A DNA stretch of 64,000 nucleotides. Origin: Rhodopseudomonas sp. P2A-2r. GTDB taxonomy: Bacteria; Pseudomonadota; Alphaproteobacteria; Rhizobiales; Xanthobacteraceae. The stretch covers positions 3,566,001 through 3,630,000 of the forward strand of contig NZ_CP110389.1 in the NCBI RefSeq assembly GCF_026015985.1. Reading direction: 5' to 3'. This document shows positions 10,569 through 19,868 of the stretch, one piece after another (the stretch's first letter is position 1; each line of letters begins with the position of its first letter). Both the position numbers and the translations under genes were made by a program. The notes under the pieces are model-generated. The model was not told where the DNA came from, made no database searches, and saw only the letters and a program-made list of their open reading frames with translations.

Positions 10569-11131
10569 GGGCGGGCCTTGTCGGATGAGGGCTTGCGGGT
10601 CAGCGGGATCAGGATCTGCAGAAAGATCTGCGCGCACAGCAAGGTCATGCCGGCGGCCATCAGGGCGTAGGGGATCGCCAGCGGCGGCGACCACATGGAA
10701 TTGGACACCTGGCCATCGACCCAAGCTTCGTGGGTCAGCGTCCACGACTTCCAGGCGAAGAACGCACAGAAGGCGAAGCTGGCGACATCCACCATCCACA
10801 GCCGGACGCGATTGACCATCGGCGACAGCAGCCCGACAAAGGCCTCGATGCCGATATGCCCGCGCTGCCCTTGGACATAGGCGGCGGTCAGGAAGGTGGC
10901 GCCGACCAGCAGGAACACCGCGGCTTCGTCCTGCCAGTAAGTGGCGCTGTGAAAGAGGCTGCGGGTGGCGACGCTGTAGCTGAGGATGACGCAGGCGGCG
11001 ATCAGGGCGATCGCCGCAAGCACCACGATGACATTGTTACAGAACGCCAGAGCGCGCTCGAGAGCCGCCACGAGCGGATTGCCCGTGACGGGGAAGGGCG
11101 GATCGAAGTGATCCGGAAGGGGACCATGCAT
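10565..11131 (-). CDS. TRAP transporter small permease (DctQ type)
   Basis: 188 aa with four hydrophobic segments (near residues 28-50, 65-85, 105-130 and 145-170), the standard topology of the DctQ subunit that bridges binding protein and large permease. The YWQDEAAVFLLVGATFLTAAY block and GHIGIEAFVGLL are family-like. The start ATG at 11131 forms TGATG with the stop of the upstream binding-protein gene, and the stop overlaps the GTG of the large permease, so translation of all three is coupled. Confidence 0.88.
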   Translation of the reverse strand: MHGPLPDHFDPPFPVTGNPLVAALERALAFCNNVIVVLAAIALIAACVILSYSVATRSLFHSATYWQDEAAVFLLVGATFLTAAYVQGQRGHIGIEAFVGLLSPMVNRVRLWMVDVASFAFCAFFAWKSWTLTHEAWVDGQVSNSMWSPPLAIPYALMAAGMTLLCAQIFLQILIPLTRKPSSDKARP

Positions 11132-12153
11132 CAGGCGGCAACGTCGGTAGCAAGCTTCAGCAGGTTGGCAGCCAGCGGGGTCTTGGCGCTGTAGTCCTTC
11201 CACGCAGTGTCGCGGGCGATGTCGCGCCATTTGGCGACGATGCCGGCGTCGAGCATGCTGACCTTGGCGCCAGCCTTCTCGTACACTTTTGCCACTTCGA
11301 CATCGTCAGCCTGGGCGCCTTGCTTGCCAAACGCTTCCAGCTCGGCGCCGACGCTCAGGATGATGTCCTGGTGCTTCTTCGGCAGCTTGTCGAAGATGGC
11401 CTTCGACATCATCAGCGGCTCCAGCATGAACCAGTAGGAAGCGTTGGCGCCCGAGGTCAGGTGTTTGGCCACCTCTTCCAGCCGGAACGAAATCAGGCTG
11501 GTGGAGGAGGTGATGCCGGCGTCGCAGGCCCCGGTCTGCATGGCCGCGTAGATTTCATTGGATGGCACTGACAGCACGGCGGCGCCGGCGGTCTGCAGCA
11601 CCATGTCCATTTCGCGCGAACCGCCGCGCACCTTGAGGCCCTTGGCATCTTCCGGAGCGAGCAGGGGCCGGGTCCGGCTGGCGACGCCGCCGGCCTGCCA
11701 GACCCAGGTGATCAGCATGATGCCCTTGTCGGCCAGGAAGTCCGTCAGCGCCTTGCCGACCGGCTGGTCCTTCCAGCGCAAGCCCTGGTCATAGGTGGAG
11801 ACGAGGCCCGGCATCAGGCCGATATTGGTCTCCGGCAATTCGCCGCCGGCATAGGGCATCGGATACAGGCTGAGATCGAGCGCGCCTTTGCGCATGGCGG
11901 AAAACTGCGCGTTGGTCTTGATCAACGACGAATTCGGGTAGACCTCGCCGACTAGGTCGCCGCCGCTGCGCTTGGCGATTTCCTCGGCAAACTTGCGGGT
12001 CAGGCGGTCACGGAAGTCGCCCTTGTCGATGGTGCCGCCGGGGAACTGGTGCGAGATCTTCAGCGTCGTGGCGGCATGGGCTGTGCCGGTGCCGAGGCGC
12101 AAGATGGCGGGGGCGGCGAGGGCCGAGGCGAGGATGTGGCGGCGGGTCAGCAT
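11131..12153 (-). CDS. TRAP transporter substrate-binding protein (DctP type)
   Basis: 340 aa. The N-terminus MLTRRHILASALAAPAILRL has a twin-arginine followed by a hydrophobic stretch and an AHA cleavage site, so export by Tat or Sec is likely. The mature domain shows LKISHQFPGGTIDKGDF, GGDLVGEVYPNSSLIKTN and the signature region DAKGLKVRGGSREMDMVL, where Arg anchors the ligand carboxylate in this family. It opens a three-gene TRAP operon. The operon converges with the leucine operon, so co-function is possible but unproven. The ATG at 12153 was chosen because it begins the signal peptide; the preceding 45 codons lack sense. Confidence 0.9.
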   Translation of the reverse strand: MLTRRHILASALAAPAILRLGTGTAHAATTLKISHQFPGGTIDKGDFRDRLTRKFAEEIAKRSGGDLVGEVYPNSSLIKTNAQFSAMRKGALDLSLYPMPYAGGELPETNIGLMPGLVSTYDQGLRWKDQPVGKALTDFLADKGIMLITWVWQAGGVASRTRPLLAPEDAKGLKVRGGSREMDMVLQTAGAAVLSVPSNEIYAAMQTGACDAGITSSTSLISFRLEEVAKHLTSGANASYWFMLEPLMMSKAIFDKLPKKHQDIILSVGAELEAFGKQGAQADDVEVAKVYEKAGAKVSMLDAGIVAKWRDIARDTAWKDYSAKTPLAANLLKLATDVAA

Positions 12154-12244
12154 GGGTTCACTCCCTGGTGCGTTTCTTGATTGTCCGTGGCGCGGGCGTT
12201 GGATCACCTTAGCCGCATTCGCGGTGCTGTGCTCTAGTCTGAAA

Positions 12245-12430
12245 GTTAAAGTTTGTGCAAGGCTGCTCCCTGCAATCCGATGCTGCACCGCACACCGGGG
12301 CGATAATAGAATTCCGTCCGATGCCTCTATATGGCCGCGACAGCCATCGCATCTCGGAACGGTTCAAAGGACGGTCGCTCATGGCCATCACCACCGGGAT
12401 CGCGTTCGGTGATCTGGCGCAAAGCGGGCA
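12245..12430 (+). pseudogene. Remnant of a second MXKDX-repeat gene (5' region only)
   Basis: This stretch closely resembles the leader and first codons of the MXKDX gene at 20185. Both share TTTGTGCAA, a TCTATATGG/TCTGTATGG block, CGGTTCAAAGGACG and CTCATGNCCATCACCACC. The ATG at 12381 would encode MAITTGIAFG against MTITTKIALG in the intact gene. After about ten codons the similarity stops: the signal-peptide core and all MXKDX repeats are missing, and the frame runs into the antisense end of the TonB receptor gene. I read it as a duplicated copy truncated at its 3' side. The leader may still be transcribed. Confidence 0.6.
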
Positions 12431-12488
12431 TCGGCGATTGCCCCGGAGCCGCAGCAGAAATTGGCGGAGCTTCGGAGTTCGTGTAAGC

Positions 12489-14762
12489 TTAAAATGTGTG
12501 CTGCACCTTCACCGTGAAATTCCTGCCGACCTCAAGCAGGGGATTGGTCAGACTCTGCGAGTAGGCCATGTTGCTGAAGGTTGAGGCGTCGCGATAGGCG
12601 GTGTCGAAGATGTTTTCCAGTCCGAGGATCAGCTTGGTGTCGCCAAGATCCCGCGACACGAGTTGTCCTAGCTGCAGCGTCGCATAGAGTTTGGGGATGG
12701 CATAACCGGACGTCTGGTATTCCTGCGCCGCATCGATTCGGCTCTTGCTGGTTGCCCAATCCACCACCCCCTGCACCGAAAAGCTGCCATCGCCTGCCAC
12801 GTACTGCACGCCCATGCGGCCGCGGAACGGCGCAAGGAACGGCAGCGGCGTATTCGTCACCGTGTTGTCGCCGCGAAGATAGGCCGCCGTGCCGAAAATG
12901 TTGACCGTCGGTGTGGCCTGCCAGCGCCCTTCGATTTCGACGCCGTTGACCTCGGCCCTGCCGACATTCTGGCTCTGGGTGAAGCCGGACGAGCCGTTGA
13001 AGGTCACGGCCACGGTCTGCAGGAAGTTCTCATAGTTGCTGTTGAAGGCCGTCACTTTGAGGTTGGCGTCGGCGGTGTGAAAATTGAACCCGCCCTCGTA
13101 GGTGAGGCCTTTCTCCGGTTGCAGGAAGGGATTGGGAACGGTGGTCGCGCTGGAGGCGAACAGTTCCGAATTCGTCGGCTGCCGGAACGAGGTGGCGACG
13201 CTGGCGAGCAGATCGACGGTCGGCAGAATCCGATAGACGATGCCGCCGCTGCCGGTCGGTGCGGTGGCGTCGACGTTGTCCTTGCCGATGAAGGCCGACC
13301 GTGTCGCCGCCGACAACGGCGTGAGTTCGGTGGTGGTGTTGAACCAGTCGAAGCGGCCGCCAACCGACAGCGTCAGCGGCTGGATCGGCGTCCAATCCTG
13401 CAACACGAAGGCACCGACATTGGACTGTGAGGTATCCGGGCCGTTCTTGGTATTGGCGACGTTGACAGTGCCGGTCACCGCACCGACAGCGTTGCGGTTG
13501 ATGGTTTGCGAGGACCCTTCGCTGCCGGGCCGCATTTCAATGAAGCCGTCGGTGCCGAAGGTCGTCTTGGCTTCGCCGAATCCGCCAGACCACGGGATCG
13601 AAGCGAGGAATCGGCCGCCGGTGGTCCACGGACCGATCACGTGACTGGTGGAATTCACGGTGCGCGTCGCGACGCCGCGGGCGTTGATGGTGTTGTTCAC
13701 CGTCAGCAGGGTGGTGTCGAAATAGTTCGCGTAGATCGATGCTTCGACATGCTTGATGATCCCGTCGAGCTCGCCGACATAACCCAGCCGTGCGGTGGTG
13801 ACCTCGTTCGGGCTTTGGCGCACGCCGAGATAGGGAGCTCCCGGCGCACCGCCGACGCCGCCGGCGCGGCCGTCGGTCTCGTTGTATTTGCGTAGCGACA
13901 GTTCGAAGCGCTGGCCGATATCCGGCGAATAGCCGATCTTCAGGTTGCCGCCGAGGCTGCGGTAGTCGCTGTTGGGGACTTCGCCGAGCGGGCTGCTGTA
14001 ATTGCTGCCCCACCGGCCGCTGACGCCGCCGAGGAAATCAAAGCCGCCGCCGGCGCCCTGGATCCAGTCATAGGTACTGAAGGAATCCGCGGCGCTGCCG
14101 TATCCCGCCGACCATCCGCCGCCGGTGAATCGAAACGGTCCGTTCGGGTTGCCGGTCGGCGTCCTGGTTACGATGTTGACGAGGCCGGTCAGTGCCTCGC
14201 TGCCATACAGCACCGAGGCCGGACCGCGCACGACTTCGACGCGTTCGATTTCCTCGGGTGCGAAGTAGCTCAGCTGAAGCGTGTTGCGGCCGCGGAAGCG
14301 ATCGCCGTCGACGAACAGCGGCGAACGAAAACTGTTTGAACTGAAGCCGCGCAGGTAGATCTGTCCGCCGATGCCGCCGGCGCGCGCAATTGAGATGCCG
14401 GGTACCGTTGCGAGGATATCGAGCAGGCCGACGGGTGAGGTCTGTTCGATCTGGCCTCGCCCGATCACCGAGACGCTCTGCGTGAGTTGTCGCGGCAGTT
14501 TGGGCTCTGGCAGCTTGCCGCCGAGCGGCTTCAGCGAGTCTGCGCTGCTTGTTCCTGTCACGTCGATGGTCTGCAACTGGCCGGCGTCTGTCGGCGCGGC
14601 ACTCGATGATTGCGCGAACGCAGCCCCGCTGCAGACCAGCTGGATCAGAACGATGCTCGACACCGAAGCACAGTGACGGATCAGGTCGGGAGAGCGCCGT
14701 GCCACGTATGAAGCCGTGTGGCTGGCTGCGTTCAGCTCCATTGCCTGTGGTGTTCGCGACAT
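12489..14762 (-). CDS. TonB-dependent outer membrane receptor
   Basis: 757 aa. A long signal peptide ends near SGAAFAQ (about residue 50). A TonB-box-like region, QTIDVTGTSS, is followed by the plug domain (LPRQLTQSVSVIGRGQIE, LDILATVPGISI, GGQIYLRGFSSNSF, IERVEVVRGPASVLYGSEAL, GLVNIVTRTP) and then a 22-strand-type barrel ending in FTVKVQHTF with the terminal Phe required for outer membrane insertion. Receptors of this kind import metal chelates, haem or cobalamin using TonB energy. The gene diverges from an ABC importer of the iron/cobalamin class, so the two probably share a substrate. No Cys/His-rich loop or haem FRAP/NPNL motif was found, and no riboswitch is visible upstream, so the ligand is open. 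Confidence 0.9.
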   Translation of the reverse strand: MSRTPQAMELNAASHTASYVARRSPDLIRHCASVSSIVLIQLVCSGAAFAQSSSAAPTDAGQLQTIDVTGTSSADSLKPLGGKLPEPKLPRQLTQSVSVIGRGQIEQTSPVGLLDILATVPGISIARAGGIGGQIYLRGFSSNSFRSPLFVDGDRFRGRNTLQLSYFAPEEIERVEVVRGPASVLYGSEALTGLVNIVTRTPTGNPNGPFRFTGGGWSAGYGSAADSFSTYDWIQGAGGGFDFLGGVSGRWGSNYSSPLGEVPNSDYRSLGGNLKIGYSPDIGQRFELSLRKYNETDGRAGGVGGAPGAPYLGVRQSPNEVTTARLGYVGELDGIIKHVEASIYANYFDTTLLTVNNTINARGVATRTVNSTSHVIGPWTTGGRFLASIPWSGGFGEAKTTFGTDGFIEMRPGSEGSSQTINRNAVGAVTGTVNVANTKNGPDTSQSNVGAFVLQDWTPIQPLTLSVGGRFDWFNTTTELTPLSAATRSAFIGKDNVDATAPTGSGGIVYRILPTVDLLASVATSFRQPTNSELFASSATTVPNPFLQPEKGLTYEGGFNFHTADANLKVTAFNSNYENFLQTVAVTFNGSSGFTQSQNVGRAEVNGVEIEGRWQATPTVNIFGTAAYLRGDNTVTNTPLPFLAPFRGRMGVQYVAGDGSFSVQGVVDWATSKSRIDAAQEYQTSGYAIPKLYATLQLGQLVSRDLGDTKLILGLENIFDTAYRDASTFSNMAYSQSLTNPLLEVGRNFTVKVQHTF

Positions 14763-15040
14763 ATTCCGGCCTTTCGTGCATTCGATTTATGCCGGACGTC
14801 TAACGCGCCGTGTTTGCGACAGACAAGCGTGTGTCGTCGACATTAGAGCGATTGTCGAGATCCGCGTCATTTTATCAGCGACTGGGAAACGTTGCGAAGT
14901 GAAGCCCGGATTACAATTGCTCCAAATGTCGATGAGGTTGCGCGACTCGCGCCGGGGTTTTCTGTAAGCAAGCGTGAAATTGAATCGATGTCGCGCCTGA
15001 TGGGAACGGCGCGCACCGCGATCATAAGTGAAAGACGTCC
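14763..15040. promoter_or_regulatory. Divergent promoter region of TonB receptor and ABC importer
   Basis: 278 nt between two divergent starts. It must hold both promoters. I looked for a cobalamin riboswitch, a Zur-like palindrome and a Fur/Irr-type box and saw none that convinced me. The words TTGTCGA/TGTCGA recur three times (near 14837, 14850 and 14927), which may be chance. Confidence 0.4.
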
Positions 15041-16176
15041 GTGTTCTATGCTGAGTTGATTTCTCCTTTTCGCGCAATTCTGCTGTGGTGTGAGACACGA
15101 ACGATCAGCCGGATCGCTGTCGCTGCGGTCGCTTCTGCAATCGCGATCAGTCACGCGTCGGCTGCCGATATCACCGACCAGCGCGGCCATACTATCCATC
15201 TCGACAAGCCTGCGGAACGCACGGTGTTCCTGCCGATTCCGGCGGCCGCGACCTATATCGCGATTGACGGCACCGAGCGTCATATCGCCGGTATGAATCC
15301 CTACTCGGCGAGCGCCATGCGAGAGGGCATACTTGGAAAAATGTTTCCCGCGCCGCGGGCATCTCGACCAATGTGGTGATGGGCGGCGGTGGCGCCAACA
15401 ACTTCGCGCCTAACGTCGAATCCATTCTCGCCATGCGTCCCGATGTGGTTTTCCAATGGGCTACAGCGAGTACCGACGTGATCGGCGCTCTGGACCGGGC
15501 AGGCCTGGCGGTGTTGGGCATGCGGGCCGGATCGCAGGAAGATTTTGCAGCCTATGTTGCCATGATGGGCGAGGTGTCGGGAAAGGTCGAACGGGCGGCA
15601 TCGCTGGTTCAGCGGCAGCAGGACGTGCGAAGCAGGATCGAGGCTGCGATGAGCGATGTCGAGACGCAGCAGCGGCCGCGCGTCATGTACCTCAACCGCG
15701 CGTCTGAGACGCTGCGCGTGAGCGGCAAGGGGACCTATAACGACTTCTATGTCCGACTGACGGGGGGCCAGAATGTTGCCGCCGACCTGCGGGCGATCAG
15801 CACCGTCACCATCGAACAGGTTCTGACCTGGAATCCGCAGGTTATCCTGTTGGGGAATTTCGACGCGACGATGCCGGCGGATATCTATGGCGATCCGCGG
15901 TGGCAAGGTGTCGATGCCGTCAAGACGCGCCGGGTTTATCGCGTGCCCCTCGGCGGCTATCGTTGGGATCCGCCGAGCCAGGAATCCGCGCTGACGTGGA
16001 TCTGGCTCGCTGGACTGCTGCAGCCCGAGCGCACGCAAGAGGATCTTCGCGCCGCGATGCGCGACTGGTATACGTTCCTGTATGGGCACGCGCTGACCGA
16101 CAGCGAGATTGACGACATCCTTTTTGCTGCGCAGAACCGGGCCTCTGCGGGCTATGCGCGATATCTCGCGCGATGA
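15041..16176 (+). CDS. Periplasmic substrate-binding protein of iron/cobalamin-type ABC importer (frameshifted)
   Basis: Two overlapping frames make one protein of about 378 aa. The first (GTG at 15041) gives a signal peptide with cleavage near SHASAADI, then ITDQRGHTIHLDKPAERTVF and GTERHIAGMNPYS. The second continues ISTNVVMGGGGANNFAPN, VESILAMRPDVVFQWA, ERAASLVQRQQ, TRRVYRVPLGGYRWDPP and a helical C-terminus. This is the BtuF/FecB fold (Peripla_BP_2). The break lies at 15347-15353 in CCCGCGCCGCGGG, and adding one base restores a continuous reading. A slip on the AAAAA at 15337-15341 could also join the frames, but a lost base is simpler. The stop overlaps the permease start (ATGA). Confidence 0.82.
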
Positions 16177-17237
16177 CGCGGCATATTCCCGATGGCGTGA
16201 TCGCGCGCAGCGACGCAGGTCGGCCATACATCCGCTGGGTAGCCCTGATGTGGTTTCTGGCAGCAGCGCTGCTGGTGTCGGCCCTGTGGGCCACGGCGTC
16301 GGGCCGCTACCAGGTTCCGTTCGCGAAAGTCATTGCCATCCTGGCGGCGCGTCTCGTCGACGTGACGCCAACGTGGACGCCGACCGACGCGATCGTCGTC
16401 GAGACCGTACGGCTGCCGCGTGTGCTGATGGCCGCCGTCGCTGGAGCCGGCCTCGCACTATGCGGTGCCGTGCTGCAGGGATTGTTTCGCAATCCCCTGG
16501 TCGGCCCACAGACCATCGGCGTGTCTTCGGGTGCCGCACTAGGTGGCGTCGTCGCGATCCTGTTCGTGGGCTTCGGTGGATACGTCTACGTTGGCGCATT
16601 CGCCGGTGCTGCGCTGGCATTGCTCGCAGTGCTCGCGATTCATCGCTCCGACAGCATATCGCCGGTCCTCACCCTGGTGCTGGCGGGGGTGGTGGTGAGC
16701 GCCTTCTGCGCCGCGCTGGTGGGGCTCGCGACCTACCTGGCCGACCCCGAGACCAAGCTGTCTGACATTGTATTCTGGTTGCTTGGCAGCTTTGGCTCCG
16801 CCACTTGGCAAAACCTGGCGCTGATCTCGATCTGCACCGGTGTGGCTGCGGTGATCCTGCTCGGCATGCGCTGGCGCATCAATGTGCTGTCGCTCGGCGA
16901 CGAGGAGGCTCGCACCCTGGGTGTACATCCGGCGCGCGACCGGTTGATCCTGCTGGCGGCGACCTGCCTGGCGATCTCGGCGCAGGTCGCGGTCAGCGGC
17001 ACCATCGGCTGGGTCGGACTGATCATTCCAAATCTGGCGCGGACCCTGGTTGGCGCCGATCACCGCCGCCTGCTGCCGGCGTCGGCGCTGATGGGGGCCA
17101 TCTTCCTGGTCGTTGCCGACACCCTTGCGCGGGCGCTGACTGCCGCCGAGATCCCGGTCGGCATTGTCACGGCCATCGTTGGCACGCCGGTGTTCGCCGT
17201 CCTGCTGCGCCGTAACGCCACGAGCAGGGCCACATGA
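16173..17237 (+). CDS. FecCD/BtuC-type ABC transporter permease
   Basis: 354 aa with about ten membrane helices. Family blocks: LPRVLMAAVAGAGLALCGAV, LQGLFRNPLVGPQTIGVSSG (the conserved N-P-L-x-x-P-x-x-x-G motif), LVLAGVVVSAFCAALVGL, FWLLGSFGSATW, TLGVHPARDRL and GTIGWVGLIIPNLARTLVG followed by HRRLLPASALMGAIF. It forms the homodimeric inner membrane channel for iron-siderophore, haem or cobalamin uptake. It overlaps the binding protein gene at its start and the ATPase gene at its end by 4 nt each, so the three are one coupled operon. Confidence 0.92.
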   Translation: MTRHIPDGVIARSDAGRPYIRWVALMWFLAAALLVSALWATASGRYQVPFAKVIAILAARLVDVTPTWTPTDAIVVETVRLPRVLMAAVAGAGLALCGAVLQGLFRNPLVGPQTIGVSSGAALGGVVAILFVGFGGYVYVGAFAGAALALLAVLAIHRSDSISPVLTLVLAGVVVSAFCAALVGLATYLADPETKLSDIVFWLLGSFGSATWQNLALISICTGVAAVILLGMRWRINVLSLGDEEARTLGVHPARDRLILLAATCLAISAQVAVSGTIGWVGLIIPNLARTLVGADHRRLLPASALMGAIFLVVADTLARALTAAEIPVGIVTAIVGTPVFAVLLRRNATSRAT

Positions 17238-18004
17238 TCCGTCTCGATGACATCGGTCACTGGTTTCGCAGCGAGCGCTGGTTGTTCCGGCATCTGTCGA
17301 TGGCGGTGTTGCCTTCGGAAATCACCGCCATCCTCGGTCCGAACGGCGCCGGCAAGACCACCCTGTTGCGCGCGCTGTGCGGTACGCTAGCGGTGAAGGA
17401 GGGCAGTGTGCATGCCGGCGAGCATATCGGTTATGTGCCGCAGGCCCTGAATGCAGATCAGGCCTACAGCGCCATCGAGATGGTGCTGCTCGGCCGCAGC
17501 CGCTTTCTCGGGCGCTTTCACGCGCCGGGCCGCCGCGACACCGATCGCGCGCATGAATGTCTGACAGAGGTGGGCCTGAGCGCGGTCGCCGAACAGCGCT
17601 ACGACCGGCTCAGCGGCGGGCAGCGTCAGTTGGTTTTGCTGGCGCGCGCTTTGGCGACCGGCTGCCATGTCCTTGTGCTCGATGAACCGGCATCCGCGCT
17701 CGATCTGGCCAATCAGGGGGTAGTGCTGCGGCTTATCCAGCGGCTGGCTCGGTCGCACGGACTGTCGGTGATCTTCACCACCCACCATCCCGATCACGCG
17801 CTGGGGATCGCCAGCAACACGCTGTTGATGCTGCGCGACGCCCAGCATCTCTATGGTCCTGCAGCATCGGTTCTGACCGAAGACAATCTGGCCCGTATGT
17901 ATGGCGTGCCGGTCCGCCGCGTCGATGTCCGTTCCGCCGGCGAGACGGTATCGGCGATCGTTCCGTTGCATGGATTGAGCCCATCGGCCCCGGCGGCGGA
18001 GTGA
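17234..18004 (+). CDS. FecE/BtuD-type ABC transporter ATP-binding protein
   Basis: 256 aa. Walker A GPNGAGKTT (about residues 36-44), Q loop in GYVPQALN, ABC signature LSGGQRQLVLLARALA, Walker B CHVLVLDEPASALD and the switch His in IFTTHHPDHALG. The sequence belongs to the iron-chelate/cobalamin importer ATPases and drives the upstream FecCD-type permease. It ends 23 nt before the converging gene that stops at 18028. The unrelated open frame running antisense through its 3' end is read-through caused by a lost base in the neighbour. Confidence 0.92.
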   Translation: MIRLDDIGHWFRSERWLFRHLSMAVLPSEITAILGPNGAGKTTLLRALCGTLAVKEGSVHAGEHIGYVPQALNADQAYSAIEMVLLGRSRFLGRFHAPGRRDTDRAHECLTEVGLSAVAEQRYDRLSGGQRQLVLLARALATGCHVLVLDEPASALDLANQGVVLRLIQRLARSHGLSVIFTTHHPDHALGIASNTLLMLRDAQHLYGPAASVLTEDNLARMYGVPVRRVDVRSAGETVSAIVPLHGLSPSAPAAE

Positions 18005-18027
18005 CGCTGCCCGCGGATCGGCACACC

Positions 18028-18656
18028 TCAGAGCCTGGACAGCTCCCGCGCCCAGGGAGGAAGCTGTCCAGAAACCGCGTGGCGGCGGGCATGAAGTTGC
18101 TGCCGTGGTGATAAAACGGATCCAGCGTCGAGACGATGAGGCGGCCAGCTGTGGTGGCCCGGTCGTCATACAGTAGTGCGCCGCCGTCGTCGCGGCCTTC
18201 GGGGTCCGGCGGTACGTCGATCAGGGTCTGTGCGCCGGGTGGCGGCGCCAGCAGGCCGTGAAAGTGCCAGATCGTGTCGGCGAAAGGCACGGCGCGAAAC
18301 AAGTCGTGGTCCGGGCAGACGAGCCGGTTCGGCGGCGTCGCGTCTTTATCCAGCCACCACCAGAAATTGGTTGGGCGCGAAGTCCAGCGGACGCCTGGCA
18401 GCCAAGTTTCTGCCTGGTTCTCACCGAACACCACCAGCGTATGGCCGCGCTCGGCGAAATCGATCAGCAAGTCGCGATGTGCGCGCAGCAAATTCGGATT
18501 GATGTGGTCGGTGACGATCAACACCGTCACGCCGTCGAGTTGGCCGGTGTGGAGCTCCGGCATGTAGATCGTGCGGTCGAGCAGGCTGCGAAAGCGCGGA
18601 CCTTGAATCGCGGTATGATGATAGAATGTTCCGCCATCCAGCACGGCGAGCGTCAC
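18028..18656 (-). CDS. ThuA/class I GATase-like protein, second copy (frameshifted near its end)
   Basis: About 209 aa, beginning with a GTG inside the stop of the upstream gene (GTGA). Visible: VTVLIVTDHINPNLLRAHRD and LLIDFAERGHTLVVFGENQ (nucleotide-like alpha/beta units with a turn after the strand, as in class I glutamine amidotransferase folds), PTNFWWWLDKD, HDLFRAVPFADTIWHFHG, GRLIVSTLDPFYHHGSNFMP and a C-terminal TRFLDSFLPW. No catalytic Cys nucleophile elbow is evident, so it may be a binding rather than an amidotransferase protein. As printed, the frame runs on to 17775 antisense to the ATPase. Adding one C in the CCC at 18055-18057 gives WARELSRL and a TGA at 18028, a compact end that clears the neighbour. 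Confidence 0.6.
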
Positions 18657-19279
18657 GATATGCACTCCGAGGACGCTGTTGCCGTGTTGAACAGCCATCG
18701 CAGCAGCTGCGGCACGATACGGCCGGTGCTGTCGGCACCGCCGAATTGCCAGAGGTCGTTACCGCCATGGAACAGCACCCGGCCGTGCCCGACCGGGTAG
18801 ATGAAATCGAGCGGCTTGTCGGGGCTCCCGACGCTATTGATCACGTATGCGCCCTCTGGCGCATCATGCCATACTCGCCCATAGAAGCCGGCAACACCGC
18901 GGCGAAATGTCAGCTCATGCGCGGAAACGCCGTCCCAGACAGGATGCTCCGCCATGCGGACAATCGCCAGGTCTTCAAGACGTCCGGATGGCTGCGTGTG
19001 AAATCCAGCCATGCCGGGCAGAAATGGATAGGCGATATGGCCATTGGCGACGACGGTGCCGCCGCCGCGGAGAAAGCGTTCGATTTGCGCGGCGTGCCCG
19101 GCGAGAAATCGCTGATCCGCATGCATGCCGATCAGTAGTGCGCTATAGTTGTCGAGTTCGATAGTCGCCAGATTGTAGATGTCGTGATCTACGATGCCGC
19201 CGAGCGCCTCCGGACGCGAGGCCATCTTGCCTATCGCCGGATTGACCCCGCCATTGGACAGAAAGAGGGCTGGCTTCAT
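18653..19279 (-). CDS. ThuA/class I GATase-like protein, first copy
   Basis: 208 aa, cytoplasmic (no signal peptide). It reads ALFLSNGGVNPAIGKMASR, then ATIELDNYSALLIGMHADQ, IERFLRGGGTVVANGHIAYP, a histidine- and tryptophan-rich middle (HELTFRRGVAGFYGRVWHD) and GHGRVLFHGGNDLWQFGG near the end. The pattern of a strand, a GMHAD turn, then a helix and GGGTVV resembles the ThuA/GATase1-like superfamily. Substrate and activity are unknown. It lies 3 nt downstream of the FmdE-like gene and overlaps the next gene by 4 nt, so the three form an operon pointing at the ABC importer. Confidence 0.6.
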   Translation of the reverse strand: MKPALFLSNGGVNPAIGKMASRPEALGGIVDHDIYNLATIELDNYSALLIGMHADQRFLAGHAAQIERFLRGGGTVVANGHIAYPFLPGMAGFHTQPSGRLEDLAIVRMAEHPVWDGVSAHELTFRRGVAGFYGRVWHDAPEGAYVINSVGSPDKPLDFIYPVGHGRVLFHGGNDLWQFGGADSTGRIVPQLLRWLFNTATASSECIS

Positions 19280-19282
19280 CGT

Positions 19283-19868
19283 TCAGCTGACGCTTAGTTC
19301 AAACAGGTCCGCCGGTACTGCAGCAAGGACATCGCTCGCAATCGACTTTCTCAGCTGCCTCAACTCCGCTTCTTCCGATGGCGTGCGTGTCCTGGAGAAT
19401 GTCAGTTCGAAGAATCTCGCCGGGAGCGTCGTCGGCCGCAGTGCGATCTCGGCCGTCCTGCCGGAGAGCATGACGCGAAAGCTGTAGGAAATGTCGGCGC
19501 CGGCCACGAAGCGCGCAAGCGGCAGCGAACGATCGACCGTATATGCACCGCGAGTGACGGCGCGTGTCACGAACTCGAAAGAATCCCGAACGCCCGGGCC
19601 TGGATGGCCGCTGACAACCGTGATGTCAGCCCTCTTGGGCGGGGTGTCGGATGACAGCGCTTCCAATGCGACCCGAATGGCCTGGAATGTGATTGCCAGC
19701 ATGGCAAGTGCCCCCTGGCCGTGATAGGCGGCCACGGCGGCGAAGCTGATCTCGATCGGATCCTCTTCGCCCATAATGGTAATGCTCGGCAACTGCACGG
19801 TGGATCCTTCCGAGACGAGTCGAGATGGCGATAGCGATGCTTTCCACATACTTGTCGACGACAGCCAT
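19283..19868 (-). CDS. FmdE-like protein (probable frameshift near its start)
   Basis: The main frame gives ITIMGEEDPIEISFAAVAAY, then HGQGALAMLAITFQAIRVAL, ADITVVSGHPGPGVRDSFEF and VTRAVTRGAYTVD. The spacing of the H-G turn, a long helix, a strand ending before GHPGPGV and a second helix recalls the N-terminal domain of formylmethanofuran dehydrogenase subunit E (FmdE), but the Cys ligands of that family are replaced. The N-terminus in this frame is odd, whereas the neighbouring frame from ATG 19868 reads MAVVDKYVESIAIAISTRL, a natural amphipathic helix. Removing one base near 19825 (CTCGGAAGG) joins them into about 194 aa. An in-frame ATG at 19885 is the alternative without a shift. Function unknown; first gene of the accessory operon. 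Confidence 0.5.

Noticed and set aside
14763..15040. Cobalamin riboswitch upstream of the TonB receptor or ABC importer
   Set aside because: I could not find the B12 box or the conserved core on either strand, so B12 uptake cannot be claimed.
15090..15296. Alternative Arg-rich open frame over the start of the ABC binding protein
   Set aside because: It is an out-of-frame shadow. The 15041 frame has a signal peptide and family motifs.
15337..15353. Programmed -1 frameshifting in the ABC binding protein gene
   Set aside because: There is an A5 tract but no properly phased slippery heptamer or obvious downstream structure; with ten similar breaks nearby a lost base is simpler.
17775..18027. 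Open frame continuing the second GATase-like gene antisense through the ATPase 3' end
   Set aside because: It is read-through after a lost base at 18055-18057. The composition turns to Arg/Ser-rich nonsense, and the corrected frame ends neatly at 18028.
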